From positions 39,693-103,692 of the forward strand of contig JAJPIW010000043.1 of assembly GCA_021324575.1 (NCBI GenBank): DNA of 64,000 nucleotides, read 5' to 3'. Under the pieces are notes generated by a model. That model did no database searches. It was not told the DNA's origin and saw only the letters and a program-made list of their open reading frames with translations. Below are positions 26,620-36,286 of this stretch, in pieces; the first letter of the stretch is position 1, and the number at the start of each line of letters is the position of its first letter. The stretch is from Intrasporangiaceae bacterium (lineage in GTDB: Bacteria; Actinomycetota; Actinomycetes; Actinomycetales; Dermatophilaceae). The position numbers and the translations under genes are program-made.

Positions 26620-27513
26620 ATGCGTATGCCGGCGAGACCCGTTGGCAGTGCACGTCCCGAGGGCGCTCGTCCCGGGGGCGGCGGCGCGGACCTGCGGGAC
26701 CACCTGGCCCGTCACCTGGCGGGTCTGGAGGCGGCACTGCCGTTCCTCGCCGAGGTCGAACCGGTCCACGACGTCCGCGTGCGGGCCCGACGGCTGCGCA
26801 GCCTGCTCCGGTCGCACCGCGCGTTCCTGCCCGCCGGGGTCGGCGACCGACGGGTGCGAGCCATCCTGGACGACCTCCGATGGCTGGGTCGGGTGGTCGG
26901 CGCGGTGCGCGACGTGGACGTGATGGCCGAGCACCTGGCTCTTGTCGAGGTGGACGAGGACCTCCGGCTGGCGTGGCTGTCCGACCTGCAGACCGAGCGG
27001 GCCGCGGCTCTGGCTCGGGCCACCCGTCGCCTGGCCGGCTCCCGGGTGACCCGGCTCGTCAAGCGGCTGCGCAAGGTCGTCGTCGCGCGCGGGTGGTCCG
27101 CAGCCGCGGTGCCGACGACCGACTCCGTGCTCCCCGGCCAACGCCTCCGCGTCCTGGAGCTGGCCGAGCGCGCTCTGGCCCTTCCGGCTCGGGGACCGGA
27201 GGAGGTCGAGGCCTGGCACGACGTCCGCAAGGCCGCCAAGGAGCTGCGCTACGCGGCCGAGGCGTTCACCGCCTCCGACCCTGGTGCGACCCGGTGGGCC
27301 AGCGCCGGCCGGAACCTCCAGACCGTTCTCGGGCGCCAGCTGGACCGGGAGCGGGTGGCGTCCTGGCTCGACGCGTTTGCGGCGCACCACGAGCCTGACC
27401 CGGCCGTGGCATCGGGTTCGCGGGCGCGCGCGAAGGTGGAGCGGCGTCTCGCGTCGCGCCGCAATGACCGTGCGCGCCAGGTCGCCGTGGCGCGAGTCCG
27501 CGACCTCGTCTGA
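26620..27513 (+). CDS. CHAD-domain protein
   Basis: 297 aa. This helical, His/Arg/Lys-rich family binds polyphosphate. The conserved helices are seen as VHDVRVRARRLRSLLRSHRA near residues 45-65 and WHDVRKAAKELRYAAEAF near 200-217. No CYTH triphosphatase domain is fused, so this is a stand-alone CHAD. Two ATGs are possible (26620, 26626); the second lies in a GTATGCCG octamer. It starts 5 bp after the ACC deaminase stop, so co-transcription is likely. Confidence 0.82.
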   Translation: MRMPARPVGSARPEGARPGGGGADLRDHLARHLAGLEAALPFLAEVEPVHDVRVRARRLRSLLRSHRAFLPAGVGDRRVRAILDDLRWLGRVVGAVRDVDVMAEHLALVEVDEDLRLAWLSDLQTERAAALARATRRLAGSRVTRLVKRLRKVVVARGWSAAAVPTTDSVLPGQRLRVLELAERALALPARGPEEVEAWHDVRKAAKELRYAAEAFTASDPGATRWASAGRNLQTVLGRQLDRERVASWLDAFAAHHEPDPAVASGSRARAKVERRLASRRNDRARQVAVARVRDLV

Positions 27514-27574
27514 GGTGACCTGCTGGTTGCCCGCTGGTTGTCTGGCGATCGCCTGCTTGTGACGGAGTTCACTT

Positions 27575-28633
27575 GTGCTGCAGCGAAATTGGTTGGTTCC
27601 GGGACGGGTCATCGCGTTCCTCGTCGTCGACCTGCTCTGGTACCTCTACCACCGCTCGAGCCACCGGATCCGGCTCCTCTGGGCCATGCACCAGGCGCAC
27701 CACAGCAGCATCCACTTCAACTACACGACGGCGTTGCGGCAGAAGTGGAACTCGTGGGGCGAGCTGCTGTTCTGGGTCCCGCTCCCCCTCATCGGCCTGC
27801 CGCCGTGGATGACCTTCTTCGTCTTCTCGGTCAACCTCGTCTACCAGTTCTGGGTGCACACAGAGACGATCCCCAAGCTGTGGCGCCCGCTCGAGGTCAT
27901 CTTCAACTCCCCGTCGCACCACCGGGTCCACCACGCGAGCGACCGGCAGTACCTGGACCGCAACTATGGCGGGATCCTCATCGTCTGGGACCGGCTGTTC
28001 GGGACGTATGCCGAGGAGGTCGAGCGACCGACCTACGGGCTGATCTACCCGGTGACGACCTACAACCCGTTCCGGCTGCAGTACGGCGAGTTCGGCCGGA
28101 TCGCCCGCGACGTCCGCTCGGCCTCGGTGGCGAGACCGGTTCGGCTAACTCTTCGCCCCGCCGGGCTGGTCCGCCGAGGGCTGAACGTCCGCCGCCCACC
28201 ACCGCCAGGTCTCGACCGCGATCCGGATGACGGGCCCGGGAGGCGACTCCACGGCATACGGCGGGTACTTGTCCCTCAGAGCCCGTATGCCGTGTGCCGC
28301 AACGGGATCGGCGACCTCCAGCACCTCGGCCCGCCCGTCCCCGCGTACCCACCACAGCGCCGACCAGTCCTCGGCGTAGTGGTCGACGAGGACGCTCACC
28401 CTGGGGTTCGCGGCGATGTTGGCCAGTCGCTTGAGCGCCGTCGTCGACTTCGGCTTGCCATCGACCACGGTCCAGATGACGCCCTCGACGAGAGCGAAGG
28501 TGATCGGCACGAGGTGCGGCTGCCAGTCACCCGCCACGGTCCCGAGGCGCGCGACCCGAGCCCCGGCGAAGCGTCCGCGAGCATCGTCCAGCACGCCGCC
28601 CAATCTAGTCACGGGGCCCTTGGCAGGAACTGA
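27575..28633 (+). CDS. Sterol-desaturase/fatty-acid-hydroxylase core, truncated at both ends
   Basis: The conserved di-iron core is intact: YHRSSHR, WAMHQAHHSS, FWVHTE, SPSHHRVHHASD and YLDRNYGGILIVWDRLFGTY. The first in-frame start is GTG 27575 (GGAG at 27564) and a TGA lies at 27560, so about 100 N-terminal residues usual in the family are missing. After VRSASVARPVRLTL (~28145) the frame runs on only as antisense of the PPOX gene, so the C-terminus is also lost. Membrane hydroxylation of a lipid would be the ancestral role. It may be a decayed remnant or an expressed short form. Confidence 0.5.
   Translation: MLQRNWLVPGRVIAFLVVDLLWYLYHRSSHRIRLLWAMHQAHHSSIHFNYTTALRQKWNSWGELLFWVPLPLIGLPPWMTFFVFSVNLVYQFWVHTETIPKLWRPLEVIFNSPSHHRVHHASDRQYLDRNYGGILIVWDRLFGTYAEEVERPTYGLIYPVTTYNPFRLQYGEFGRIARDVRSASVARPVRLTLRPAGLVRRGLNVRRPPPPGLDRDPDDGPGRRLHGIRRVLVPQSPYAVCRNGIGDLQHLGPPVPAYPPQRRPVLGVVVDEDAHPGVRGDVGQSLERRRRLRLAIDHGPDDALDESEGDRHEVRLPVTRHGPEARDPSPGEASASIVQHAAQSSHGALGRN
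28145..28612 (-). CDS. PPOX-class flavin/F420-dependent protein
   Basis: 155 aa split-beta-barrel of the pyridoxamine-5'-phosphate-oxidase-like superfamily, close to the Rv0121-type F420 class: RVARLGTVAGDWQPHLVPITFALVEG, VDGKPKSTTALKRLANIAANPRVSVLVDHY and WSALWWVRGDGRAEVLE. It probably binds F420 or FMN and reduces a small substrate. It is convergent with, and physically covers, the 3' extension of the desaturase frame. The start is GTG 28612. An inverted pair of GTATGCCG motifs (28249-28296) lies within the gene. Confidence 0.8.
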   Translation of the reverse strand: MTRLGGVLDDARGRFAGARVARLGTVAGDWQPHLVPITFALVEGVIWTVVDGKPKSTTALKRLANIAANPRVSVLVDHYAEDWSALWWVRGDGRAEVLEVADPVAAHGIRALRDKYPPYAVESPPGPVIRIAVETWRWWAADVQPSADQPGGAKS

Positions 28634-28671
28634 CGAGGCGGGCCACGCGGCATACCGGTTGAATCGTCCCC

Positions 28672-30840
28672 ATGACCCAGCAGGCGGCGCGGCGGCGGAT
28701 CAGGATCGGGATCGACACCGGCGGGACGTTCACCGACGTCGTGGCCCTCGACGAGGAGACCGGCGAGCTGGTCACCACCAAGACCCCGAGCACCCCGGAC
28801 AACCCGGCCGACGGGTTCATCGACGGCGTCGGCAAGGTCCTGGCACTGATGGGCGCGACGGGCGCCGACATCACGGCGGTCTCGCACGGAACCACCGTCG
28901 CGACCAACAAGCTGCTCGAGGGCAAGGTCGAGGCGCTCGGCTTCATCACGACCGAGGGCTATGAGTTCATCCTCGAGATCGCCCGCCAGTCGGTGCCCGA
29001 CGGCTACGGCAACTCCTACTTCTGGGTCAAGCCGCCGCGCATCGTACCGGCCGATGCCGTCCGGACCGTCGGCGGCCGAGTCGACTTCCAGGGCAACGAG
29101 ATTCGCCCGTTCGACGAGGCGTCCGCGGTGGCCGCGGCGCGTTGGTTCAGGGACCACGGGATCACGACGATCGGAGTCTGCTTCCTCCACTCGTATGCCG
29201 ATGACACCCATGAGCTGGCGATGCGCGCGGTCCTCCGCCGCGAGCACCCCGACGCCATCGTGTCGATCAGCAGCGAGGTGCTGCGGGAGTACCGCGAGTA
29301 CGAGCGCTCGATGACCACGCTCGTCGATGCCGCCGTCAAGCCCAATGTCAGCCGCTACGTCCGCAACATCCACGAGCGGCTGGACCAGTTCACCGGCGGC
29401 GCCGAGATCCCCTTCTACGTCATGAAGTCCAACGGCGGGGTCCTCTCCGCCGACGAGGTCGTCCACCAGCCGATCACGACCGTCCTCTCCGGCCCAGCCG
29501 CCGGAGCCCTCGGCGCTGCCCTCATCGCCCAGCGGGCCGGGTTCGCCAAGGTCCTCACCTGTGACGGCGGCGGCACCTCGACCGACGTCTCGGTCGTCCT
29601 CGGCGGCGAGCCCACGCTCACGACCGAGGGCACGGTAGGCGCGTACCCGAGCAAGATCCCGATGATCGACGTCGTCACGGTCGGCGCCGGTGGCGGGTCG
29701 ATCGCCTGGATCTCCCCCGAGGGATCCCTCAAGGTCGGCCCGCACTCAGCCGGTGCCGACCCCGGGCCGCTCTGCTATGGCAAGGGTGGCACCAAGCCGA
29801 CGATCACCGACGCCCACGTGACCCTCGGCCGGATCCCCCCGCACCTCCTCGGTGGCGAGATCCCCCTCGACGTCGAGGCCGCGCGGCTGGGCATCGCCTC
29901 CCTCGCCGAGGACCTCCACCTCGACTACGAGCGTTGTGCCACAGGCATTCTCGAGATCTCAGCCTGGAACCAGGCCAACGCCCTGCGGCAGGTCTCGGTC
30001 AAGCGCGGCCTGGACGTCCGCGACTTCATGCTCACGACCTTCGGCGGTTCCGGCTCGCTCCTGGCCTGCCGTCTCGTCGACATCCTCGGCCTCGCCGGAG
30101 TCGTCGTGCCGCCCAACCCCGGCAACGTCTCCGCGTTCGGGCTGCTCACCGTCGACGTGAAGAACGACTACGTCCAGACCGCGGTGGCCCGGCAGGACGC
30201 GCTCGACCTCGCCGCCGTCGAGAAGACCTTCGCGTCCCTCACCGGCCGCGCCGCGGCCGCCCTCGACAAGGAGGGCTTCGACCGGGCCGACCACCAGTAC
30301 GTCCGGACTGCCGACCTGCGCTACTTCGGCCAGGCCTACGAAGTCCGGGTCACCTGCCCGGAGGGCACCGTCGACGAGGCGTATGCCGCGCGCGTCGCCG
30401 ACGCCTTCCACGACGAGCACCGAGTGCTCTACGGCTACGACTTCCGCGACGATCCGCGCCAGCAGGTCGAGTGGGTCAACCTTCGGGTCTCCGGCATCGG
30501 CCCGATCACCCGGCCCGAGATCCCCCTCCACGACCCTGCGGGCTGGTGGGCCCTGGCCGACCCGCCGCACCGGCCGGTCTGCTTCGACGCCGACGAGGGC
30601 TACCGGCCGACTCCGATCGTCGACCGCTCCGACCTCGTCGCCGGGGCGCAGCTGTCCGGCCCGGTCGTCATCGAGGAGTTCGGCTCCACGGTCCCGGTCC
30701 ACCCCGGCTTCACCGTCCGGGTCGACGAGTACCTCAACCTGGTGATCACCCGCTCCACCCCCCTTGCGTCTGCGGATCTGGGGGTCCTGGCCCCCAACGA
30801 CGCAGACGTAACGACGGCGACCGAGGGAGAGGTGCGATGA
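28672..30840 (+). CDS. hyuA: Hydantoinase/oxoprolinase subunit A (ATP-binding)
   Basis: 722 aa. N-terminal phosphate-binding motif GIDTGGTFTDVVALDEETG, the hydantoinase A core SHGTTVATNKLLEGK, and the second nucleotide site CDGGGTSTDVSVVLGG. HyuA and HyuB together open hydantoin, 5-oxoproline or similar cyclic amides with ATP hydrolysis. The family usually ends near the barrel tail (EEFGSTVPVHPGFTVRVDEY); here the last ~25 residues (ASADLGVLAPNDADVTTATEGEVR) come from an inserted palindromic repeat. The stop overlaps the hyuB start (ATGA). Confidence 0.87.
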   Translation: MTQQAARRRIRIGIDTGGTFTDVVALDEETGELVTTKTPSTPDNPADGFIDGVGKVLALMGATGADITAVSHGTTVATNKLLEGKVEALGFITTEGYEFILEIARQSVPDGYGNSYFWVKPPRIVPADAVRTVGGRVDFQGNEIRPFDEASAVAAARWFRDHGITTIGVCFLHSYADDTHELAMRAVLRREHPDAIVSISSEVLREYREYERSMTTLVDAAVKPNVSRYVRNIHERLDQFTGGAEIPFYVMKSNGGVLSADEVVHQPITTVLSGPAAGALGAALIAQRAGFAKVLTCDGGGTSTDVSVVLGGEPTLTTEGTVGAYPSKIPMIDVVTVGAGGGSIAWISPEGSLKVGPHSAGADPGPLCYGKGGTKPTITDAHVTLGRIPPHLLGGEIPLDVEAARLGIASLAEDLHLDYERCATGILEISAWNQANALRQVSVKRGLDVRDFMLTTFGGSGSLLACRLVDILGLAGVVVPPNPGNVSAFGLLTVDVKNDYVQTAVARQDALDLAAVEKTFASLTGRAAAALDKEGFDRADHQYVRTADLRYFGQAYEVRVTCPEGTVDEAYAARVADAFHDEHRVLYGYDFRDDPRQQVEWVNLRVSGIGPITRPEIPLHDPAGWWALADPPHRPVCFDADEGYRPTPIVDRSDLVAGAQLSGPVVIEEFGSTVPVHPGFTVRVDEYLNLVITRSTPLASADLGVLAPNDADVTTATEGEVR
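30764..30811. repeat. Palindromic REP-like element, copy 3 (3' end of hyuA)
   Basis: TTGCGTCTGCG (30764-30774) pairs with CGCAGACGTAA (30801-30811, one mismatch). The inner GATCTGGGGGTCC and GGCCCCC form a second stem. It encodes the C-terminal tail of HyuA in frame. Confidence 0.85.
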
Positions 30841-32768
30841 ACAGCGCCGGCCTGCCCACGGCATACGAGCACGGCAACCGGCTGACCCCACCGGGCTCGA
30901 CCCCCGACCCGATCCTCGTCGAGATCGTCGAGGGCACCCTGGCAAGTGTCGAGATGGAGGTCGAGACCGCCATCGCCCGAACCAGCCGGTCCCCCATGAT
31001 CCGCGATGCCCACGACTTCCGCGCCGGCATCCACGACCGCCAGCTCCGCAAGCTGACCGGCCGCTCCTACAGCGCGCTCGTCCACCCCATCGCCCGCGAC
31101 TTCCCCCTGGACGAGATGGGCGAGGGCGACGTCTTCTTCCACAACGACGTCTACGAGTCCGAGGGCGGGATCGGCCACCTCCCCGACCTCTGCGTCACGG
31201 TCCCGGTCTTCCATGACGGGCAGGTCGTGGCGTTCGTCCAGGCCTTCGGGCACCACGACGACATCGGCGGCGCGGTCCCCGGTTCGATGCCCAGCCACGC
31301 GACAACCGTGTTCGAGGAGGGCCTGTCCGTCCCGCCAATCAAGCTGTGGGACATGGGAGCTCCCAACCAGGCGGCGCTCCGGATCATGACCCGAAACTCG
31401 CGTATGCCGGACAGCCTTGCCGCCGACCTCGACGCCGAGTGCTCCGCCTGCCTGATGGGCGCGCGCCGGCTCGCTGAGCTCTTCGAGCGCTACGGCCGGG
31501 ACGAGGTCGAGGCCGCCTTCGACGCGATCCTCGACAAGACGACGGAGACCTACCGCCGCGAGATCCTCGCCAAGATCCCCACCGGTACCTACGTCTGGGA
31601 GGACTACGCCGAGCACGACGGCGTCGACGACCCGCGCCTGCACACCCAGCGGATCACCCTCACCAAGGAGGAGACCGGCGGACCCGGCCCGGGCGACGGC
31701 GGCCCGCGGATCATCATCGACTTCACCGGCACCGCACCGCAGGCCAAGGGCCCGATCAACCACTGCGGCGACTACGTCGGCGGCAACTTCCTCAAGAAGT
31801 GGCTCGCCCCGATCCTGCGCAACCTCGCCGACACCCCTGAGCGGATGGCCGAGCTCGACGTCAACGAGGGCGTCGTGCCGCTCATCGAGATGCGCTTCCC
31901 CGACAAGGGAACCCTGCTCACGCCGATCTACCCCGCCCCGACCAACGCCCGCACCTTCGTCATTCTGCGGCTCCTCGGCGTGCTGGCCGGCGTCGTCGCC
32001 AAGGCGGTCGACGGCCAGATGCCCGCCGACCAGGAGACCATCCGCTACACCGGTGTCTACGGCAAGGACCGCGACGGCTCGGACTACCTCATGCGCGAGG
32101 TGCTCGGCGGCGGCTCGGGCGGGCGCTACTACGCCGACGGCGAGGACACCATCCACGTCGTCCCCGACAGCCGCAACCTGCCGACCGAGTTCACCGAGAG
32201 CCGCTTCCCGTTCATCGTCGAGCGGCTCGGCCTGGCCGTCGACTCCGGCGGCGCCGGTCGGTACCGGGGCGGGCTCGGCTACGAGAAGCACGTCCGGATG
32301 CTCAAGGACGCGCACTTCATGTCCATCGCGGACCGCTCGATCCTCGCCTGCAGGGGGCTCAAGGGCGGCCGGGCGGGTATGCCGTTCGAGGTCACCGTCG
32401 ACCTCGGCGGCCCCACCGAGCACGTCGTCGACGCCCTCGCCGACGCCGAGGAGGTCAAGGCCGGTCAGGTCATCCGGATCCGCACCACGGGCGGCGGCGG
32501 CTGGGGCGACCCGCTCACCCGCCCGTATGCCGCGGTCGAACGTGACCTGCGCTGGGGCAAGGTGTCCTTCGACGGCGCGCGCACGGCATACGGGGTCGTT
32601 GCCTCAGGGACCAAGGACGAGCCGGTCATCGACGAGGCCGCCAGTGATGCCCTCCGCGACGGGCTGCGTTCTGCCAGAACGGGATCCGAGCCGTTCTTCG
32701 ACCGCGGACCGGGCTACGCCCGGCTCGCCGAGGACGGCGCGACGGCAAGCGAGTACGACTGGCTGTGA
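30837..32768 (+). CDS. hyuB: Hydantoinase/oxoprolinase subunit B
   Basis: 643 aa. Family motifs: DPILVEIVEGTLASVEMEVE, HDFRAGIHD, GDVFFHNDVYESEGGIGHLPD, FVQAFGHHDDIGG, FTGTAPQAKGPINHCGDYVGG and the C-terminal GGRYRGGLGYEK-like block with the glycine-rich RTTGGGGWGDP. ATG 30837 overlaps the hyuA stop. It is the partner of HyuA. Other enzymes of hydantoin breakdown, such as an N-carbamoylase or racemase, are not adjacent, so the ring substrate is unknown; a heterocycle from nucleobase catabolism is possible given the window context. Confidence 0.87.
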   Translation: MNSAGLPTAYEHGNRLTPPGSTPDPILVEIVEGTLASVEMEVETAIARTSRSPMIRDAHDFRAGIHDRQLRKLTGRSYSALVHPIARDFPLDEMGEGDVFFHNDVYESEGGIGHLPDLCVTVPVFHDGQVVAFVQAFGHHDDIGGAVPGSMPSHATTVFEEGLSVPPIKLWDMGAPNQAALRIMTRNSRMPDSLAADLDAECSACLMGARRLAELFERYGRDEVEAAFDAILDKTTETYRREILAKIPTGTYVWEDYAEHDGVDDPRLHTQRITLTKEETGGPGPGDGGPRIIIDFTGTAPQAKGPINHCGDYVGGNFLKKWLAPILRNLADTPERMAELDVNEGVVPLIEMRFPDKGTLLTPIYPAPTNARTFVILRLLGVLAGVVAKAVDGQMPADQETIRYTGVYGKDRDGSDYLMREVLGGGSGGRYYADGEDTIHVVPDSRNLPTEFTESRFPFIVERLGLAVDSGGAGRYRGGLGYEKHVRMLKDAHFMSIADRSILACRGLKGGRAGMPFEVTVDLGGPTEHVVDALADAEEVKAGQVIRIRTTGGGGWGDPLTRPYAAVERDLRWGKVSFDGARTAYGVVASGTKDEPVIDEAASDALRDGLRSARTGSEPFFDRGPGYARLAEDGATASEYDWL

Positions 32769-32786
32769 GCGCGGCTGCACCCGGTC

Positions 32787-34712
32787 CTAGGTGGCCAGCC
32801 AGGCGGCATACGCGTCGAACGTGTAGGGCCGGCCGAGGAAGTCGGCGACCAGGTCTGCGGCGTCTCGCGACCCGCCCGGCGCCAGCACCTTGTCCCGGTA
32901 TGCCGCGGCGACAGCCGGCGCGAACAGGTCGTCGCGGTCGAAGGCCGAGAACAGGTCCTTGGCGATGACCAGGCTCCACATGTACGTGTAGTAGCCGGAC
33001 GTGTAGCCGTCGAGGTGACCGAACGAGCACTGGAAGTGGGTCCCCGGGATGTAGGGGAATACGGAGTACTCGCCCTGGAGCTCGGCCGCTCGCGCAGTGA
33101 GGTCGTCGACCTCGTGGGCATGGAAGTCGTACGAGACAGCGGCATAGAACATCTGGGTCCGCGCCTGGAACCCCTTGCCGAAGTCGTCGGCCGTCCGCAT
33201 CCGCTCGACGAGGTCGGCCGGAATCGCCTGCCCTGACTCGTCGGTCGCGAAGGTCGCGAGCACCTCGGGGTCCCACGCCCACTCCTCGAGCATCTGGCTC
33301 GGTGCCTCGACGAAGTCCCACTCGGTCGCGACCCCGCTGAACCGGACCCACTCCTGGCGGCCGCCCACGACGTGGTGGACGAGGTGGCCGAACTCGTGGA
33401 ACAGGGTGACCACCTCGTCGTGCTCCATGAGACCACGGCTGAAGTTGCACACGAGGACGCCCTCGGGCAGCTGCACCCCGGAGACCCCGTCGACGAGGGT
33501 GAACTGGGCGGCGTGCTTGTACTTCCCGTCGCGCGGGTGCAGGTCCAGGTGGATCCGCCCGATCCGCTCCCCGTCAGCGTGGACGTCGTAGGTGGTCACG
33601 TCCTCGTGCCAGGTGGCCGCCTCGGGCGCCGGCTCCGGCACCCACTCCAGCCCGAACAGCCGCCCGGTCACGTCGAGCAGCCCCTGCCGGACCGTGTCGA
33701 AGGCGAAGTAGCGCCGCACCTGCTGGGCGTCGACGTCGTGCTGCTCCTTGCGCACGACCTCGCTGTAGTAGGTCACGTCGAAGCGACCCACCTCGGTCGC
33801 GCCGGGCTCGTCCTGCTGCTTTCGGGCGAGCAGGACCGCCTTGTCCCGCTCGGCGCTCTCGGTGGCCAGATCGCGGATCCGGTCGACGAACTCCTTGATG
33901 GCGTGCGCCGACCCGATCATCTTCACCTCGGCGTCGTAGTCCGGCCACGAGGGGTAGCCGAGCAGCTCGGCCTGCTCCCGACGACCGGCGAAGAGGCGCT
34001 GGAGCACCGGGTCGTTCGCCGGCCAGGCCACGGTGAGGAACTGGCGCATGAGCGCCTCGCGCGCCGCGGCATCATGGGCGAAGGTGAGGAACGGTATGAA
34101 GTCGGGGTAGTCCGTCGTGACGGTCACCAGCCCGTCGTCGGCCGCCGGGTGGGCCGCCACCCAGTCCGCCGGGAGCCCGTCGAGCTGCTCGGGGCGCAGC
34201 CGGACCGACCGGACGTCCTCCCGGATGTTCTTGCTGAACTCCTGGCTGGTGAGGACCCCCTCCTCGCTCAGCGCGCGAAGCCGGTCGCGGGTGGCCTCGT
34301 CGCGGTCGACGCCGGAGCGGCGGAAGTCGCGCAGGGTGCGCTCGAGCAGCCGGCTGGCCACTGGGTCGAGGCCGTCCGCGTCGAGACCGGAGAGAACGGC
34401 ATACAGCTCGGCGTCCAGACCGAGGTCGGTCGAGAACCTCTGCACCTCCTGGACGACCTTCTCGGCGTGCTCCCGGACGGTGGGGTCGGGGTGGACCTCC
34501 GAGAGGAGCGCGCCGGTGGCGGCCGCGTTGGACAGCTCGGTCTGGGCGCGGTTCCACTCGTGCAGCGCGTCCAGGGTGCTCGGCGGCGGGGGCGTCTTGA
34601 GCCCGTCGACGACGGCCCGGGCGGCGCTGAGGGCGGCCGTGCCGCGATGGGTCACCCACTCACCCCAGTTCGCGGTGCCGGGCAGGGTCAACGGGTCCAG
34701 TTGGGCGCTCAC
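32787..34712 (-). CDS. M3-family metallopeptidase (peptidyl-dipeptidase Dcp type)
   Basis: 641 aa from GTG 34712. Zinc site HEFGH in LFHEFGHLVHHVVGG near residue 440, with the downstream Glu in FVEAPSQMLEEWAWD. Other landmarks: FSRGLMEHDEVVTLFHEFGH and a C-terminal CSFGHLDGYTSGYYTYMWS. The length matches oligopeptidase A/Dcp. It is cytoplasmic, with no signal peptide, and degrades short peptides. It is convergent with hyuB (18-bp gap) and has no operon partner. A much longer upstream frame is spurious. Confidence 0.88.
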   Translation of the reverse strand: MSAQLDPLTLPGTANWGEWVTHRGTAALSAARAVVDGLKTPPPPSTLDALHEWNRAQTELSNAAATGALLSEVHPDPTVREHAEKVVQEVQRFSTDLGLDAELYAVLSGLDADGLDPVASRLLERTLRDFRRSGVDRDEATRDRLRALSEEGVLTSQEFSKNIREDVRSVRLRPEQLDGLPADWVAAHPAADDGLVTVTTDYPDFIPFLTFAHDAAAREALMRQFLTVAWPANDPVLQRLFAGRREQAELLGYPSWPDYDAEVKMIGSAHAIKEFVDRIRDLATESAERDKAVLLARKQQDEPGATEVGRFDVTYYSEVVRKEQHDVDAQQVRRYFAFDTVRQGLLDVTGRLFGLEWVPEPAPEAATWHEDVTTYDVHADGERIGRIHLDLHPRDGKYKHAAQFTLVDGVSGVQLPEGVLVCNFSRGLMEHDEVVTLFHEFGHLVHHVVGGRQEWVRFSGVATEWDFVEAPSQMLEEWAWDPEVLATFATDESGQAIPADLVERMRTADDFGKGFQARTQMFYAAVSYDFHAHEVDDLTARAAELQGEYSVFPYIPGTHFQCSFGHLDGYTSGYYTYMWSLVIAKDLFSAFDRDDLFAPAVAAAYRDKVLAPGGSRDAADLVADFLGRPYTFDAYAAWLAT

Positions 34713-34793
34713 GCCCAGACTGTATGCCGGGTGGAGCGGCTGCGTGGCCCTGTTGCCCGAGCCGCTGTCGGTGGCTTGGTGGACAGTGGGGGC

Positions 34794-35714
34794 ATGACGA
34801 CGAAGGCGACGGGCACGGTTCGCACCACTGAGGTTCGCTGGCCCCTGCTCGGGCCGTTCTCGCTGCGTGAGGCGGCGTTGTTCGGGTTCGGGCACCGCCG
34901 CGAGAGCGACTTCGACGGGGTCATGCGGCTGGCTTTCTGTGTGGACGACTACTACGAGTCGACGGCCGGTGTGGCGCTCCGCCAGGACGGCGACGCCCTG
35001 GCCATGACGATCGAGTCGGCCGCCGACCCGCAGGTGGTCGCGGCCCAGGCAGCCCGGGTGGTCAGCGCCGACCACGACGGCCGGGGGTTCGCCGAGCTCG
35101 GCGAGCGCGACGAGGTGATCGGAGCGCTGCAGGCTGCGGCGCCGGGCCTGCGTCCGGTGCTCTTCCACTCCCCCTACGAGGGCGCCGCGTGGTCCATCAT
35201 CAGCGCCCGGCGTGGGATGGCCCAGGGACGGGGCCTCCGCGAACGGCTCAACACCCAGTGGGGCAGCACGTTCACCGTCGCCGGCCAGCCGGTGACCTGC
35301 CTGCCGCCGCCGAGCCGGCTCCGCGAGATCACGACGGTCCCCGGGCTACCCGCCGACCGGGTCCCGAGACTGCACGCCATTGCCGAGGCCGCCTCGCAGG
35401 GTCGACTCTCGGCCCGCCACCTGCAGGAGATCGGCGCCGACGCGGCAGCGGCCGAGGTCCAGCAGCTGCCGGGCATCGGCCCGTTCTACAGCGGCCTCAT
35501 CGTCGTGCGCGCCACCGGGTTCGCCGACGTCCTGCCCCTCATCGAGGCCAGGGCACGAGCGCTGGCGCACGAGCTGTACGGGCTGCCCGAGCCGCTCGAC
35601 GACGCGGGCTACCTCGCCTTCGCCGAGCGCTGGGCACCCTGGCGCACCTGGGCCACGGTGCTCATCCGGGCCGGGTCCGGGCGACTGCCCGCGTCTGGCA
35701 TCCTGCCGAGATGA
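34794..35714 (+). CDS. AlkA-type DNA-3-methyladenine glycosylase (HhH-GPD)
   Basis: 306 aa. The helix-hairpin-helix is visible (EVQQLPGIGPFYSGLIVVRA near residues 220-240), followed by an acidic residue in TGFADVLP as expected for the GPD loop. The N-terminal AlkA-like region is seen in PLLGPFSLREAALFGFGHR. It would excise alkylated bases. ATG 34794; the frame upstream is antisense to the peptidase. The stop overlaps the DinB-type gene (ATGA), a plausible damage-response pair. Confidence 0.75.
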   Translation: MTTKATGTVRTTEVRWPLLGPFSLREAALFGFGHRRESDFDGVMRLAFCVDDYYESTAGVALRQDGDALAMTIESAADPQVVAAQAARVVSADHDGRGFAELGERDEVIGALQAAAPGLRPVLFHSPYEGAAWSIISARRGMAQGRGLRERLNTQWGSTFTVAGQPVTCLPPPSRLREITTVPGLPADRVPRLHAIAEAASQGRLSARHLQEIGADAAAAEVQQLPGIGPFYSGLIVVRATGFADVLPLIEARARALAHELYGLPEPLDDAGYLAFAERWAPWRTWATVLIRAGSGRLPASGILPR

Positions 35715-36211
35715 GTGCCGTCAGGAGCCTGCGTGAAGTATGGGTCGCCGACGAGGGCGCGACAGTGACGGCCTTCGTCGACGCCCAACGGGCCGCCATC
35801 GCCGCCCTGTGCGACGGGCTGACCGAGGAGCAGGCTCGTCGGCGACTCGTGCCCTCCCGGACCACGGTCCTCGGCATCCTCAAGCACGCCATCCGGGTGG
35901 AGAAGGTCTGGTCCCTGGAGGCCGTCACCGGGGTCGACCGCGACGCGCAGGGGCTCCCCGCCAACGACGACTCGTTCCTGCTCGCCGACGACGACTCGAT
36001 CGGGTCGGTGCGCGCCGCGTTCGAGGCCGCCGTCGCCGAGTCCCGCGCGGTCTTCGACGGCCTGGCGCTGGACGACCTGGCCCCGCACTGGGTCAACGGC
36101 GGGCCGGTGACGATCCGATGGGTCCTCTCCCACCTCGTGGCGGAGTACGCACGCCACCTCGGCCAGGCCGACATCCTCCGCGAGCAGCTGCTCGCCACCG
36201 ACGACGCCTGA
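35711..36211 (+). CDS. DinB-family (DUF664-like) protein
   Basis: 166 aa four-helix protein of the DinB/YfiT superfamily. Conserved features: QRAAIAALCDGLTEEQARRRLVPSRTTVLGILKHAIRVEK near the N-terminus and IRWVLSHLVAEYARHLGQADILRE near the C-terminus, with the His residues used for metal binding. Actinobacterial members are often mycothiol-dependent transferases. It is translationally coupled to the glycosylase. Confidence 0.8.
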   Translation: MSAVRSLREVWVADEGATVTAFVDAQRAAIAALCDGLTEEQARRRLVPSRTTVLGILKHAIRVEKVWSLEAVTGVDRDAQGLPANDDSFLLADDDSIGSVRAAFEAAVAESRAVFDGLALDDLAPHWVNGGPVTIRWVLSHLVAEYARHLGQADILREQLLATDDA

Positions 36212-36286
36212 GGATCCCCCGTCTGCGCCGGCCGGCTCGCGATGCCACCCGCCGTGCGCCCTGCCCGTTACTGAGCTGGTTACCGG

